Source of the DNA: Bacteriovoracaceae bacterium
GTDB lineage: Bacteria > Bdellovibrionota > Bacteriovoracia > Bacteriovoracales > Bacteriovoracaceae
DNA length: 64,000 nt
Reading direction: 5' to 3'
Assembly (NCBI GenBank): GCA_029865945.1
Contig: JARXAH010000026.1
Span: 38,670 to 102,669, forward strand
Made by a program: the position numbers and the translations under genes. Shown in pieces: positions 43,716 through 52,367 of the stretch (its first letter is position 1; each line of letters starts with the position of its first letter). The notes under the pieces are model-generated. The model was not told the origin of the DNA and ran no database searches. It saw only the letters and a program-made list of their open reading frames with translations.

Positions 43716-44438
43716 ATGAAATCAATTTTTGGTTTTTCTTTGCTTAGTGCATTTGCAAGCGTTTCAATTTTGATACTTTTTCCTCTTGGCACCGCCAAGG
43801 CGTCAGAGGACTCACTCTACGACTTCTTGTGGTTAGATCCCGATAAGTCAGTATACGTGTTACAAAAGAAACTTTACCAAAAAGCGAAACGATTCTCAGT
43901 GGGTGGGTCTGTCATTAATAGTTTTGGTGAAGAATTTGTCACTACTTATGGACTAGACCTCAAGGCAGATTATTTCTTTAATGAAACGTGGGGCGTTGAA
44001 ATTTTTGGGACACAGTATACGAATTCCACTAATGATAACTACAAAAACGTGGATGCTACTTTTGGTGGTATTCCTTTCGTAAGGAGGGTCACACGAGCGA
44101 TGGGAGTGATGGCTTTATGGTCTCCCTTCTACGGAAAAGTAAATACCTTTAACCGAATTTTTTACTTTGATTGGCAATTTGGTTTGGGGCTCGCCAACAT
44201 AAGTACAGAAAGTAATAAAAATAACTCCGGAGTGGGGGCAGTTGAAAGGTACGATTATAATGAAAATTTTGTAGGGCTTGTCTATAAAACAGATTTCAGG
44301 TTTCACGTTTCACGAAGCAGTTATGTGAGTATTGGTATTAGAAGTTTAAATTTCCAGGCCGCCGGACCAGATCAAAGATCGCAGAAGCAGTGGAGAGATC
44401 ATTGGGATTTTTTACTCGGGTATGGATATAAATTTTAA
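43716..44438 (+). CDS. Outer-membrane beta-barrel protein, possibly GltA/B-like
   Basis: A 240-residue exported protein. The signal peptide ends near 30 (AKA-SED). The mature part alternates polar and aromatic residues in beta strands (YGLDLKADYFFNETWGVEIF, IFYFDWQFGLGLAN) and ends with an aromatic C-terminal residue (LLGYGYKF), as outer-membrane barrels do. In myxobacteria small barrels of this type (GltA, GltB, GltH) build the gliding outer-membrane platform. The following four genes encode TPR and small exported proteins in one operon. Barrel assignment is good; Glt identity is inferred from context. Confidence 0.75.
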   Translation: MKSIFGFSLLSAFASVSILILFPLGTAKASEDSLYDFLWLDPDKSVYVLQKKLYQKAKRFSVGGSVINSFGEEFVTTYGLDLKADYFFNETWGVEIFGTQYTNSTNDNYKNVDATFGGIPFVRRVTRAMGVMALWSPFYGKVNTFNRIFYFDWQFGLGLANISTESNKNNSGVGAVERYDYNENFVGLVYKTDFRFHVSRSSYVSIGIRSLNFQAAGPDQRSQKQWRDHWDFLLGYGYKF

Positions 44439-44453
44439 GGATACATCATCAAT

Positions 44454-45905
44454 ATGAAGACACAAAATATTTTTAACAAAATTAATCTGGCAAAGAGGTT
44501 TGGGGAAATTTTATTTTTCTCTACCTTTTGGTATGGATTTTTAGTTCCGGAAACTATCGGGCAAACAACGGCCGATAGCAATAGCGCCGTAAAAATTTCC
44601 AGGCAATATTTAAAAGATGAGAAACCTTTTTTGGCACTAGTTACTATGTTTGATTATTTAAAAAAAAATGAAACACAAATTGAAAAATTGAAACCACTGA
44701 TCGATAAAATCATCACTAAGACGGGAACGTTGCCCTTGTACCTGTATGAGTTAAGTTTCTTGTCAAAAATAAAATCACCGGCCGTGGCCATTCATGTGTC
44801 GCAATATTATTTCAAAATGAAAGACTATGCTAAGGCCTTGGAGTGGACAAATTATGTGACCAATGAAAGTTCTTACTACCCGGAGGCCTTACTTGTGCAA
44901 GCTTCCATCTATGATTCACAAAAAGATGCAAGAAGCCTTCCAACGTATGATCAATGCGTATCTACAGCAGACAAATACATTCGCCTCATGGGAAATGAAA
45001 AATTGCGCAGATATTTTGTCATCATTAAAGAAGATTGTCTGATTAATAAAGGAAGACATTTATATGAAGAAGGAAAATTTAAAGAAGCTTTGGAGCAATA
45101 TGACCTCATTGATAAAGTCTCTTACTCGTGGCCTTACGTGCTTATGGATAAAGGATGGAGTCATTACAAATTGCGAAATTACAATCGGTCTTTAGGGGTA
45201 ATGATGACCTATCAATCGCCTCTGTTAGGATCTTATTTTTTTCCGGAAGGAGAAGTATTGCAAGCGCTTAGTTATTTTCAATTATGTTTATATAAAGATG
45301 CCAACGGAGTTATTGATAAGTATTACAAAGTTTATGGACAGAAAGCGAATTCGCTTAAAGATATCTTAAAGAAAAATGCTAACTCAGATACTTACTTTTT
45401 TAATTTAGTTTATAAAGATAAAAGTGAAATTGATCAGCATCCCTATTTGTCTAACTTAAGAAACCAACTTAAGAAACAAATCAAGATGAACATTCATTTG
45501 TTGTCTTATTTTAAATTGACTGAAGAAATGGATGCGGTAAACAAGACTGGAAAAGGTAATAAAGAAAGAGATGTGCAGGCGCTCAAAATTGTGGCCGGGC
45601 AAATGGAAAAAGTCATGTCGACTCACGTGAAAGAGTACATTACGTTTTTTATTAACTCGATCAACTACTATTCTTTTGAGATGTTTAATATAAAGCTAGA
45701 AATGATTTCTCGTAAAAAAGATTTGCTTTACGAAAATAAACGCTTCATTGCTTCAAGAGCTAGAGGAAGTTTTAAAAATGTAGAGCGAGATGAAACTGAG
45801 TACTTTTATCAATTTAAGGGTGAATTTTGGGCCGATGAAATAGGAGATTACGCCTTTGGTTTGGAGTCAAATTGTAAAACCATTAAGGCAGGAGACAAAA
45901 TATGA
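44454..45905 (+). CDS. Exported TPR protein of the Glt-like operon
   Basis: A 483-residue protein with an N-terminal hydrophobic export signal (about 18-37, ILFFSTFWYGFLVPETIG) and degenerate tetratricopeptide helices across about 45-300 (YALALEWTNYV-like repeats, FKEALEQYDLIDKVSYSWPY, LRNYNRSLGVMMTY). The last third is helical and charged. Likely periplasmic. In myxobacterial gliding clusters a periplasmic TPR protein (GltC or GltD) accompanies the barrels. Start is 15 bases after the barrel stop; the end overlaps the next ATG by four bases (ATGA), so the genes are coupled. Confidence 0.72.
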   Translation: MKTQNIFNKINLAKRFGEILFFSTFWYGFLVPETIGQTTADSNSAVKISRQYLKDEKPFLALVTMFDYLKKNETQIEKLKPLIDKIITKTGTLPLYLYELSFLSKIKSPAVAIHVSQYYFKMKDYAKALEWTNYVTNESSYYPEALLVQASIYDSQKDARSLPTYDQCVSTADKYIRLMGNEKLRRYFVIIKEDCLINKGRHLYEEGKFKEALEQYDLIDKVSYSWPYVLMDKGWSHYKLRNYNRSLGVMMTYQSPLLGSYFFPEGEVLQALSYFQLCLYKDANGVIDKYYKVYGQKANSLKDILKKNANSDTYFFNLVYKDKSEIDQHPYLSNLRNQLKKQIKMNIHLLSYFKLTEEMDAVNKTGKGNKERDVQALKIVAGQMEKVMSTHVKEYITFFINSINYYSFEMFNIKLEMISRKKDLLYENKRFIASRARGSFKNVERDETEYFYQFKGEFWADEIGDYAFGLESNCKTIKAGDKI

Positions 45906-46162
45906 AATTAGAAATGAAGGTGATCGCATTATTTCTCATGTTTTTATCGCCATCAGTCGTAAAGACAAGTGAAGAGAAGATTGTTTATGAATACAAGCAA
46001 CACGAAGTAGTGGACTTAGGGGAGTTGGAAATTAAAGGGGATGTGCTTGCCCCAAGCGATTTAAGTATTGAAGAGCGGGGACGAAAAATTTTTCAAAGAC
46101 CACTTTTTGATAAGCCCAATTTTCAGCAAGAAATGCGGTTTACCATTTTGAATTTAAGATAA
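45902..46162 (+). CDS. Small exported protein of the Glt-like operon
   Basis: An 86-residue protein with a signal peptide (about 1-22) and a short mature part (YKQHEVVDLGELEIKGDVLA, then FQRPLFDKPNF). It overlaps the preceding TPR gene by four bases and precedes the large TPR gene by 29 bases. Small exported proteins carrying a DLGELEI-like segment occur, from memory, in gliding clusters of deltaproteobacteria, but I cannot assign a Glt letter. Probably periplasmic or outer-membrane associated. Confidence 0.65.
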   Translation: MKLEMKVIALFLMFLSPSVVKTSEEKIVYEYKQHEVVDLGELEIKGDVLAPSDLSIEERGRKIFQRPLFDKPNFQQEMRFTILNLR

Positions 46163-46191
46163 TGACGTGGGTCTCCAAGAAGTAAGGAAAA

Positions 46192-49143
46192 ATGAAAAGA
46201 TTTGGACAATTTCGTAAGAACTTTTTTTTCCTATTCCTGACTAGTTTTTTTTCGCTAGTACATTCTCATTATGCTTATAGTGCCTCTGAAGTGGACGTTT
46301 CAAAAGAGATATCGAAAGAAGAGAGACTTCTTAGTCTCATCGAAAAAGAAATCGTAACTATATCCAACGTAAAAAAAAGAGGCGAACAATTAGATTACAG
46401 ACTTTTTGAATTACTAAGTGAAAAAACAAAAATTCTAAGAAAAAATGAATACCGACTGTCCATGAAGAACCCCAAGGCCAAAATAGAGAATAAATCCTTG
46501 GACTGGTATAATAAGTCGCAGTCTCTAGGCCTTGATTTACTTAAGCGCTATCCTCAAGGACGTTTCAGTAGTGAAATCTACTATTCCTTGGCCGGTAATA
46601 TGATAGAAATACGCAACCAAATTGAGGCCGATGGAACACAATTAGAACGTTGGCTGCTGGATTCCCTTAAATTTTCAAGAAATGGGGAAGAAAAATATAC
46701 GGCGCAAGTAAAATTGGCAGAAGTTTACTACACATTAAAGCGGTTTGATGACGCCATTAAGGTTTATGAAGAGGTCATTAAAAATCAACAAGACACTTGG
46801 TATCCCAAAAATCTCTACAATTATGCTTGGTGTATTTTTCAGAAAAAAAATTATTCCTTGGCGGTTTCCTTAGGGCTTAAAGCTTTTTATGCAACCAAAA
46901 ATAAAAAATACCAAGATTTTTCTGATCAAGTAAAAACGGCGATCAATTATTTTTATGTTTTTGATAAGCGCCCTGCTGAGGCGATTAAATTTCATATCAA
47001 AGAAACAAAAGGGACGGAAAAGGCCGAAAATTTAATCAAAGTGGTAAAGTTGTCTCAAAAGTATATTTCCTCTCAGGTGGCCCTCGATGCAGAGGCGCAG
47101 TCGCGTGAACATTGTACTGCCATTAATGACTACCATTGTCTTATTCCACTCTCAGAATTTAAGTTGGCCGTAAAACGTGAATCCAAAGATTATCAAGGTC
47201 ATTATAATGCTTTTATTGTGTTCATAAAAGAATTTAAGGCGATAGAGGTCAAGCAAAAAGAATCTTATCAAGAGCTCATTAATTTAGTAATTAACAATGC
47301 GGCGGAAGTGGCGAGCTATTTGCAAGGACTTGCCTATAAAAATCATTATATTATTTCACAAGATAAAAATAAGACCTACCAAAGAATTATCAATTACTAC
47401 AACGGCCTAAAAATTTTAAATCCACCCTTTCGCTATGAGTATGAATTTTTACAAGCAGAAATTAGCTATAAAGAAGAAAAATTTAAAGAGGCCTCTCAAT
47501 ACTACCTAGCATCCCTCGAGCAGATACCTACTATGGATAAGGCGTCTGAAACTCAAAAAACATTTTTACCTAAATTATTTAAATCGATGCTTGCCTACAG
47601 TAACGATGAGAGAACCAAGGATGATCCCTTCTTTGAAAAAACTCACATAAGCTATTTGCAGTACTATCCTAAAGAAGATCACTCAGTTGTGATTTATAAA
47701 GCTTTATTTAAATTCTATCAGGTGAAAAAAGATGTCACGAAGTCTGAAGAAGTGATGCTCAGTTACATGAAAAATCAACCAAGTAAGACGGCGGATCAAA
47801 AAGAAATGTTTAAGGTAGTTCTCAATAATTACATTACGAACAAGAACGCAGATCGCTTAACTTATTGGGTAGGACAAATGCAAAATAAATTTTTGCAAAT
47901 GGACGAAGAATTTATTAAGCAAAATATAGCGACTCTTGCCCAAATTTTATTTGAGAAAGCTAAAAATTTAGAAGATAAAGGAAATTTTGATTTGGCGATT
48001 GAGGAGTACCGAAAAATTATTGACCATCCGCTCTATCCTTCCACCATCAAGAATGATTGTTTTTTTAATATAAGCGTTAACTACATTAAGTTAGAAAAAC
48101 CACTGGAATCCATTGCTTGGATGGAGAAAGCGCTACCCAAACAATCGAAAGAATCCATGAAACTTAAAATAGATACGATCCTATCTATGATTCAATATTA
48201 TTTACTATTTCAAGAGTTTCGCGCGGCCAAATGGGCCTATGAATTTATTATGCCCAATCATTGTGACATCTTAAAAGATACGGATCGTCATTTTTATCAG
48301 CTTCAGCACATTGGTCTCATGCAACATGATTTAAAATCAGTACAGCAAAATTATCAAGCGATACCAGATAAATGTAAAGTTTCTGTTTCAACACTGACAC
48401 AACTAAAAAAAGACTTTGTCGATTATTTGTTTCAATACAAACACTTTGATGTCCTGAGATCCTTACTCGATCAGCCGGCCAAAGGTTATGTGGAGCTTTC
48501 AGATTATATATTTAATTTATACGAATCAGGTTGGTGGAACATTCCCCTTAATCAGAAAAATTTACAGGACCAATATTTTTCCGAGATGACGAAATTTAGA
48601 AATTTACAGTCTGTGAATGGAACTTTAAGTGAGGGAAATAAATTAGTATTTACGCAAATGGAATCATTGCAGAAATTTTATCGTGATGGTTTGAAACTTA
48701 ATCTTTCCATCCCAGTGCAATTTCCTTTCAATGTGGAAACGTTAACGAAAGGAATACAAGAGAAATTAACCCTGCTCATTTCTTATAAAGATCGTGGACT
48801 TGATTTGGCAAAAAGTACCACCAACCCCAATCTTTATACGTCGACGCTCTCCTTGCTCTATTATACTTATACGAGGGCCATTGTTGCCCTTGAAGGCTAT
48901 CCGATTAGTAATGTTCCTCTCGACTACCGTGAGGATTTGGCCAATAACTTAAAAGAGCTTTCCCAAGGAATGAGATCACAACGAAAAGATTTTTATACTT
49001 CTTTTGATAAGATCAATGCAAAAACTCCTGTCATTAATAATTTTATTCGCTTCTTCAACCAAGACGATCAAAGTGCCTCTTGGTTAAATAATGTAGTTTC
49101 ACAGCCCCTTAAAACTTATATTTTTACGAAGGAGAATTCATGA
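46192..49143 (+). CDS. Large periplasmic TPR protein, GltD/AgmU-like
   Basis: A 983-residue exported protein. The signal peptide ends near 30 (AYSAS). TPR-like helical hairpins run through most of the length (FDDAIKVYEEVIKNQQDTWY, KFKEASQYYLASLEQIP, DLAIEEYRKIIDHPLYP, PLESIAWMEKALPKQ). Size, export signal and TPR composition match GltD/AgmU, the roughly 1200-residue periplasmic scaffold of Myxococcus gliding motors, though length differs and orthology was not tested. The 3' end overlaps the next ATG by four bases. A generic outer-membrane assembly scaffold is the alternative. Confidence 0.72.
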   Translation: MKRFGQFRKNFFFLFLTSFFSLVHSHYAYSASEVDVSKEISKEERLLSLIEKEIVTISNVKKRGEQLDYRLFELLSEKTKILRKNEYRLSMKNPKAKIENKSLDWYNKSQSLGLDLLKRYPQGRFSSEIYYSLAGNMIEIRNQIEADGTQLERWLLDSLKFSRNGEEKYTAQVKLAEVYYTLKRFDDAIKVYEEVIKNQQDTWYPKNLYNYAWCIFQKKNYSLAVSLGLKAFYATKNKKYQDFSDQVKTAINYFYVFDKRPAEAIKFHIKETKGTEKAENLIKVVKLSQKYISSQVALDAEAQSREHCTAINDYHCLIPLSEFKLAVKRESKDYQGHYNAFIVFIKEFKAIEVKQKESYQELINLVINNAAEVASYLQGLAYKNHYIISQDKNKTYQRIINYYNGLKILNPPFRYEYEFLQAEISYKEEKFKEASQYYLASLEQIPTMDKASETQKTFLPKLFKSMLAYSNDERTKDDPFFEKTHISYLQYYPKEDHSVVIYKALFKFYQVKKDVTKSEEVMLSYMKNQPSKTADQKEMFKVVLNNYITNKNADRLTYWVGQMQNKFLQMDEEFIKQNIATLAQILFEKAKNLEDKGNFDLAIEEYRKIIDHPLYPSTIKNDCFFNISVNYIKLEKPLESIAWMEKALPKQSKESMKLKIDTILSMIQYYLLFQEFRAAKWAYEFIMPNHCDILKDTDRHFYQLQHIGLMQHDLKSVQQNYQAIPDKCKVSVSTLTQLKKDFVDYLFQYKHFDVLRSLLDQPAKGYVELSDYIFNLYESGWWNIPLNQKNLQDQYFSEMTKFRNLQSVNGTLSEGNKLVFTQMESLQKFYRDGLKLNLSIPVQFPFNVETLTKGIQEKLTLLISYKDRGLDLAKSTTNPNLYTSTLSLLYYTYTRAIVALEGYPISNVPLDYREDLANNLKELSQGMRSQRKDFYTSFDKINAKTPVINNFIRFFNQDDQSASWLNNVVSQPLKTYIFTKENS

Positions 49144-50015
49144 AGATGAATTCTCTGAAGCTCATTAGTTTTGGATTATTTGTTATCATTTTTGGATGTC
49201 AATCTAAGATGACGACGAAAAAGGCGGAGAAATCGGATCGACCGATTGATCCGATGGCCGCCGAGTCTTGGCAATATCAAAGCAAGTCGGCATGGGCGCC
49301 CGCTTCAAAATTGGATAGAGGTTACAAACTTTGTAGTGAGAAAAAAACCCTTCAAGCGATTCGCGAGTGGCAACAAAAATTTCAACTACATAAACTAGAT
49401 AATACCTATTGGTATGCCATAGGTAATTGCTACTCATTGTCAAATCAAGATCAAATGGCGGCCTATGCCTACAAAGTGGGGTTGGGAATTAATCCTAAGC
49501 ATGCCGGAATCCAGCACAATCTTGCCATATTATATATGAGGCAAAAAGATTATCAAAAAGCGTTTCCACTTATCACCCAGGTGGTGAAAGAAAATCCGCA
49601 ATCCGTGTTGCCCCAATTTCATTTGGCGCAAGTATATTATTTATTCTCAAATTACATGGAGTCGAAAAATATCTTACTAAAGCTTGAGTCTATTGTTCCA
49701 GAACAAATGGATGTAAAAAAGTGGATTGCACAGAGCTCCTATTATTTAAAAGATTTTTCCAACGCAAAAATTTATTTTGAGAAACTTCCTGCTTACGTAC
49801 AGAAAGATATGGAAGTTTCAAATTTGTATGCTCACTCACTTTATGAAGTGGGGAGTCGTGATAAGGCCTACGAAGTTTTGATGGGTGACAAGAGTAATCC
49901 ACGAACTGATTTGACAGAATTTAGAGAAAAATTATTACAGAAAATAAAAGAAGATCGACAATTGGCCGGTGAGACAAAAGCTACTAACACCGATTCTAAA
50001 AAATCTTCGCCTTAA
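49140..50015 (+). CDS. TPR lipoprotein, GltE/AglT-like
   Basis: A 291-residue predicted lipoprotein. The leader ends in LFVIIFGC (Cys20). Five or so tetratricopeptide repeats follow between about 65 and 245 (YAIGNCYSLSNQDQMAAYAY, HNLAILYMRQKDYQKAF, HLAQVYYLFSNYMESKN, IAQSSYYLKDFSNAKIYFEK). The tail is charged and disordered. A TPR lipoprotein next to the large TPR protein is the gltD-gltE (agmU-aglT) arrangement of gliding loci. It is the last gene of the operon; a long hairpin lies about 160 bases downstream. Confidence 0.74.
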   Translation: MKMNSLKLISFGLFVIIFGCQSKMTTKKAEKSDRPIDPMAAESWQYQSKSAWAPASKLDRGYKLCSEKKTLQAIREWQQKFQLHKLDNTYWYAIGNCYSLSNQDQMAAYAYKVGLGINPKHAGIQHNLAILYMRQKDYQKAFPLITQVVKENPQSVLPQFHLAQVYYLFSNYMESKNILLKLESIVPEQMDVKKWIAQSSYYLKDFSNAKIYFEKLPAYVQKDMEVSNLYAHSLYEVGSRDKAYEVLMGDKSNPRTDLTEFREKLLQKIKEDRQLAGETKATNTDSKKSSP

Positions 50016-50173
50016 AAAATCGAATTCACTTTATCTGTTTGGCATTTTTTATATGAAGCATGGGCCGCTACAGAATAGTCGCTCGAAGAGAGGGCGAAAT
50101 TCTCTTTTTAGCACAAAATTGAGCTATGATGACATCGTGATTGACCCTCAAAAAGTCATCATATTTTCTCCCA

Positions 50174-50211
50174 CCTCTCAGCAAAAAGGACGGTTCCTTT
50201 TTGTTGAGAGG
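50174..50211. repeat. Perfect 17-18 bp hairpin after the Glt-like operon
   Basis: CCTCTCAGCAAAAAGGA (50174-50190) pairs with TCCTTTTTGTTGAGAGG (50195-50211) with one G-T pair and a CGGT loop. No T tract follows on the plus strand (CCTTAAAAAAAA does), so it is not a standard terminator. It may protect the 3' end of the mRNA or be a solitary mobile palindrome. Confidence 0.7.
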
Positions 50212-50262
50212 CCTTAAAAAAAACTCAATAAATATATAATTCATTTTACTATCCAATACTTT

Positions 50263-50390
50263 ATACCATTTCCGTTTAATGTTCAGGTACTAGGAGGTCG
50301 AAGCTGAAGCGACGAGACGTGCTATTGCACGTCGCAGGAGATGAAGCTGATGGCCGACAACGTAGATGAATATTAAACGGAATTGGTATT
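50263..50390. repeat. Palindromic element B
   Basis: Inverted repeat of 128 bp upstream of dapB. The arms are TACCATTTCCGTTTAAT (50264-50280) and ATTAAACGGAATTGGTA (50372-50388). The core is GAG at 50314-50316, a perfect GACGTGC-TATT-GCACGTC hairpin (50316-50333) and GCAG. It is the near twin of element A, 42.7 kb away. Together with the hairpin at 50174 it accounts for what is visible in the 503 bp gap (50016-50518). No lysine riboswitch was recognised here. Confidence 0.87.
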
Positions 50391-50518
50391 AATCAATTTT
50401 TTTGCAGGATCAGCCTTTTGAATCTTTTTTCGTGCTGTTTTGCCTAGATACCTAGTTACAAATACCACGACTAGGAGTATTACTTTACGATTAATTTAAG
50501 TCACGTCATGATAGTTAA

Positions 50519-51283
50519 ATGCAAAAGAAAATCAAAATAGGCGTCGTTGGAATTACAGGTCGAATGGGTATGCTTCTTGGCGATGGGATCAAGAAAAGTA
50601 ATCGTTATGAATTGTCGGCGGCCATTAGTCGCGAAAACTTTAGTGAGCTCGATCGAGCATTTCAAGAAAGTAACATCATGATTGATTTTTCCTCCCCTCT
50701 CATTTTAGAAAATGTATTGCGATCCTCATTAAAGTGTCCAAGGCCACTCGTTATTTGCACAACTGGCTGGCAAGAAACGGGAGAAATTCAAGACTTGCTT
50801 TCGCAATTAAAAAAAATGATTCCCGTGATCGTTTGTTCCAACACTTCGATCGGTGCTAATTTACAAATGTATTTAGTTAAAAAAATGGCCAAAATATTGC
50901 CTACCACATTTGACGTGGATATTTTAGAGAAGCACCACCGCAATAAAGTAGACATTCCTTCAGGGACGGCGATGCAACTGGCCAAGGAAGTTCAAGCAGC
51001 TCTCGGCCCAGAGGTAATGATTGGCCATCCGCCCATGACTCATGGGCCAAGGCCTGCGGGGAGAATTGAAATGAATTCTCAGCGTAGTGGCCAATTGCCC
51101 GGCGATCATGAAGTGACATTTACTTCGGACTTAGAGCAAATTTCTGTAAGGCATATTGCCTACAATCGAGAACTTTTTGCAGCAGGCGCGATTCGAATTT
51201 GTGATTGGATAACGAACGTCTCACCTTTACCTGGCCGCTATTCCATGTTTGATGTGCTGGGCCTCAATGAAGACAGTAAGTAA
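50519..51283 (+). CDS. dapB: 4-hydroxy-tetrahydrodipicolinate reductase
   Basis: Reduces 4-hydroxy-tetrahydrodipicolinate to tetrahydrodipicolinate with NAD(P)H in the diaminopimelate/lysine pathway. The 254-residue enzyme has the nucleotide-binding VGITGRMGMLLGDGI and the catalytic and substrate loop EKHHRNKVDIPSGTAMQLAK. It opens a seven-gene plus-strand block covering aspartate to lysine. The ATG has no strong ribosome binding site. The stop codon starts a 15 bp tandem repeat. Confidence 0.95.
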   Translation: MQKKIKIGVVGITGRMGMLLGDGIKKSNRYELSAAISRENFSELDRAFQESNIMIDFSSPLILENVLRSSLKCPRPLVICTTGWQETGEIQDLLSQLKKMIPVIVCSNTSIGANLQMYLVKKMAKILPTTFDVDILEKHHRNKVDIPSGTAMQLAKEVQAALGPEVMIGHPPMTHGPRPAGRIEMNSQRSGQLPGDHEVTFTSDLEQISVRHIAYNRELFAAGAIRICDWITNVSPLPGRYSMFDVLGLNEDSK

Positions 51284-51320
51284 GAACACAGTAAATAAGA
51301 ACACAGTAAATAAGAAGTAG
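51267..51320 (+). repeat. 15 bp tandem repeat at the dapB stop codon
   Basis: AAGAACACAGTAAAT occurs at 51282-51296 and 51297-51311, flanked by partial copies. The unit is a multiple of three and its end (AAATAAG) repeats an in-phase TAA after the dapB stop at 51281-51283. Confidence 0.85.
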
Positions 51321-51353
51321 TATTTAATTTTTAGTTTTCCCAGGAGTCGAGAC

Positions 51354-52352
51354 ATGACACAAAAAAAAATCGATGTGGCCATTTTAGGAGCGACCGGTGT
51401 GGTTGGGCAAAAGGCCATCGCACTTTTAAAATCCTCCCCACTATTTGAAGTTAAAGAATTAGTGGCATCTGATCGAAGGACGGGGCAAGTTTACGGCGAG
51501 GTTGTTGATTGGAGAGAAGGACATTGTGAACTGCCTAGTGAGGTTGCGAAAATCACTTTGAAGTCTTTTGAAAATTTAACTTCACCCTTTGTTGTTTCTT
51601 GTTTGCCCTCTGATATGGCAGAAATCATGGAACCCAAGTTAGCGGAGCAAGGAAAATTTATTTTTTCGAACGCGTCCACTTTTCGCATGCAGTCTAACGT
51701 TCCGCTATTGGTTCCTGAAATAAACGCTTCTCATCTGTCGCTCTTGAAAAATCAAAACACAGCTGGGAAAATTATCACGAATCCCAATTGCTCGGCGGTT
51801 GGAGTCACCTTAGCGCTCGCACCGCTTAAAGAGATCGGTGAGATAATGCACGTTAGTGTCGTAACGATGCAATCATCGAGCGGTGCTGGCTACCCAGGCG
51901 TTCCGTCTCTTGATTTGATGAATAACACGATTCCTCATATTGATAGTGAGTTTGAAAAAGTAACTGAAGAAACTAAAAAAATTTTAGGTGAGGCCGGAAA
52001 AGCGGCGACCTTTGCTGTGTCCACTCATGTTCATAGAGTGCCTGTGATGTTTGGGCATACGGCCACCTTGCATGTGACTTTTAAAAATCGAGTAACCGCA
52101 AGTGAAGCTTTGATGGCGTATCAAAAATGGAACCAAAAATTTCCTAACCTTTTTGTGCTTCATGAAACGAAAGGACGACCTCAACCCATGCGCGATTTAA
52201 AAAGTGACGACATGCGCGCTCACATCGGACATTTGCGACAAGGGGATCTCCCCAATATGTTGGGACTTGTGGTTTTGACTCACAATTTAGTGAGAGGCGC
52301 GGCGGGGGCCGTGATTGCCAATATGACTGCTTTTCAGCAGCAAAATTTATAA
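51354..52352 (+). CDS. asd: Aspartate-semialdehyde dehydrogenase
   Basis: Makes aspartate semialdehyde from aspartyl phosphate with NADPH, the branch point for lysine, threonine and methionine. The 332-residue enzyme has GATGVVGQKAIALL, the active cysteine in NPNCSAVGVTLAL near 145 and the substrate-binding histidine in VSTHVHRVPVMFGHTA. The segment VASDRRTGQVYGEVVDW is of the archaeal/fungal-type Asd rather than the E. coli type. It is 70 bases after dapB, with a CAGGAG ribosome binding site, and 15 bases before lysC. Confidence 0.94.
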   Translation: MTQKKIDVAILGATGVVGQKAIALLKSSPLFEVKELVASDRRTGQVYGEVVDWREGHCELPSEVAKITLKSFENLTSPFVVSCLPSDMAEIMEPKLAEQGKFIFSNASTFRMQSNVPLLVPEINASHLSLLKNQNTAGKIITNPNCSAVGVTLALAPLKEIGEIMHVSVVTMQSSSGAGYPGVPSLDLMNNTIPHIDSEFEKVTEETKKILGEAGKAATFAVSTHVHRVPVMFGHTATLHVTFKNRVTASEALMAYQKWNQKFPNLFVLHETKGRPQPMRDLKSDDMRAHIGHLRQGDLPNMLGLVVLTHNLVRGAAGAVIANMTAFQQQNL

Positions 52353-52367
52353 GTAGGAAAGTTAATT

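Noticed and set aside
49969..50217. Open frame running into the hairpin after the Glt-like operon
   Set aside because: It overlaps the end of the TPR lipoprotein gene in another frame and ends inside the hairpin; no start signal or protein-like composition.
7603..50390. CRISPR array
   Set aside because: The repeated sequences are single dispersed palindromes kilobases apart, not regularly spaced direct repeats, and no cas gene is present.
50230..50518. Lysine riboswitch before dapB
   Set aside because: The expected conserved junction segments are absent; the structure present is palindromic element B.
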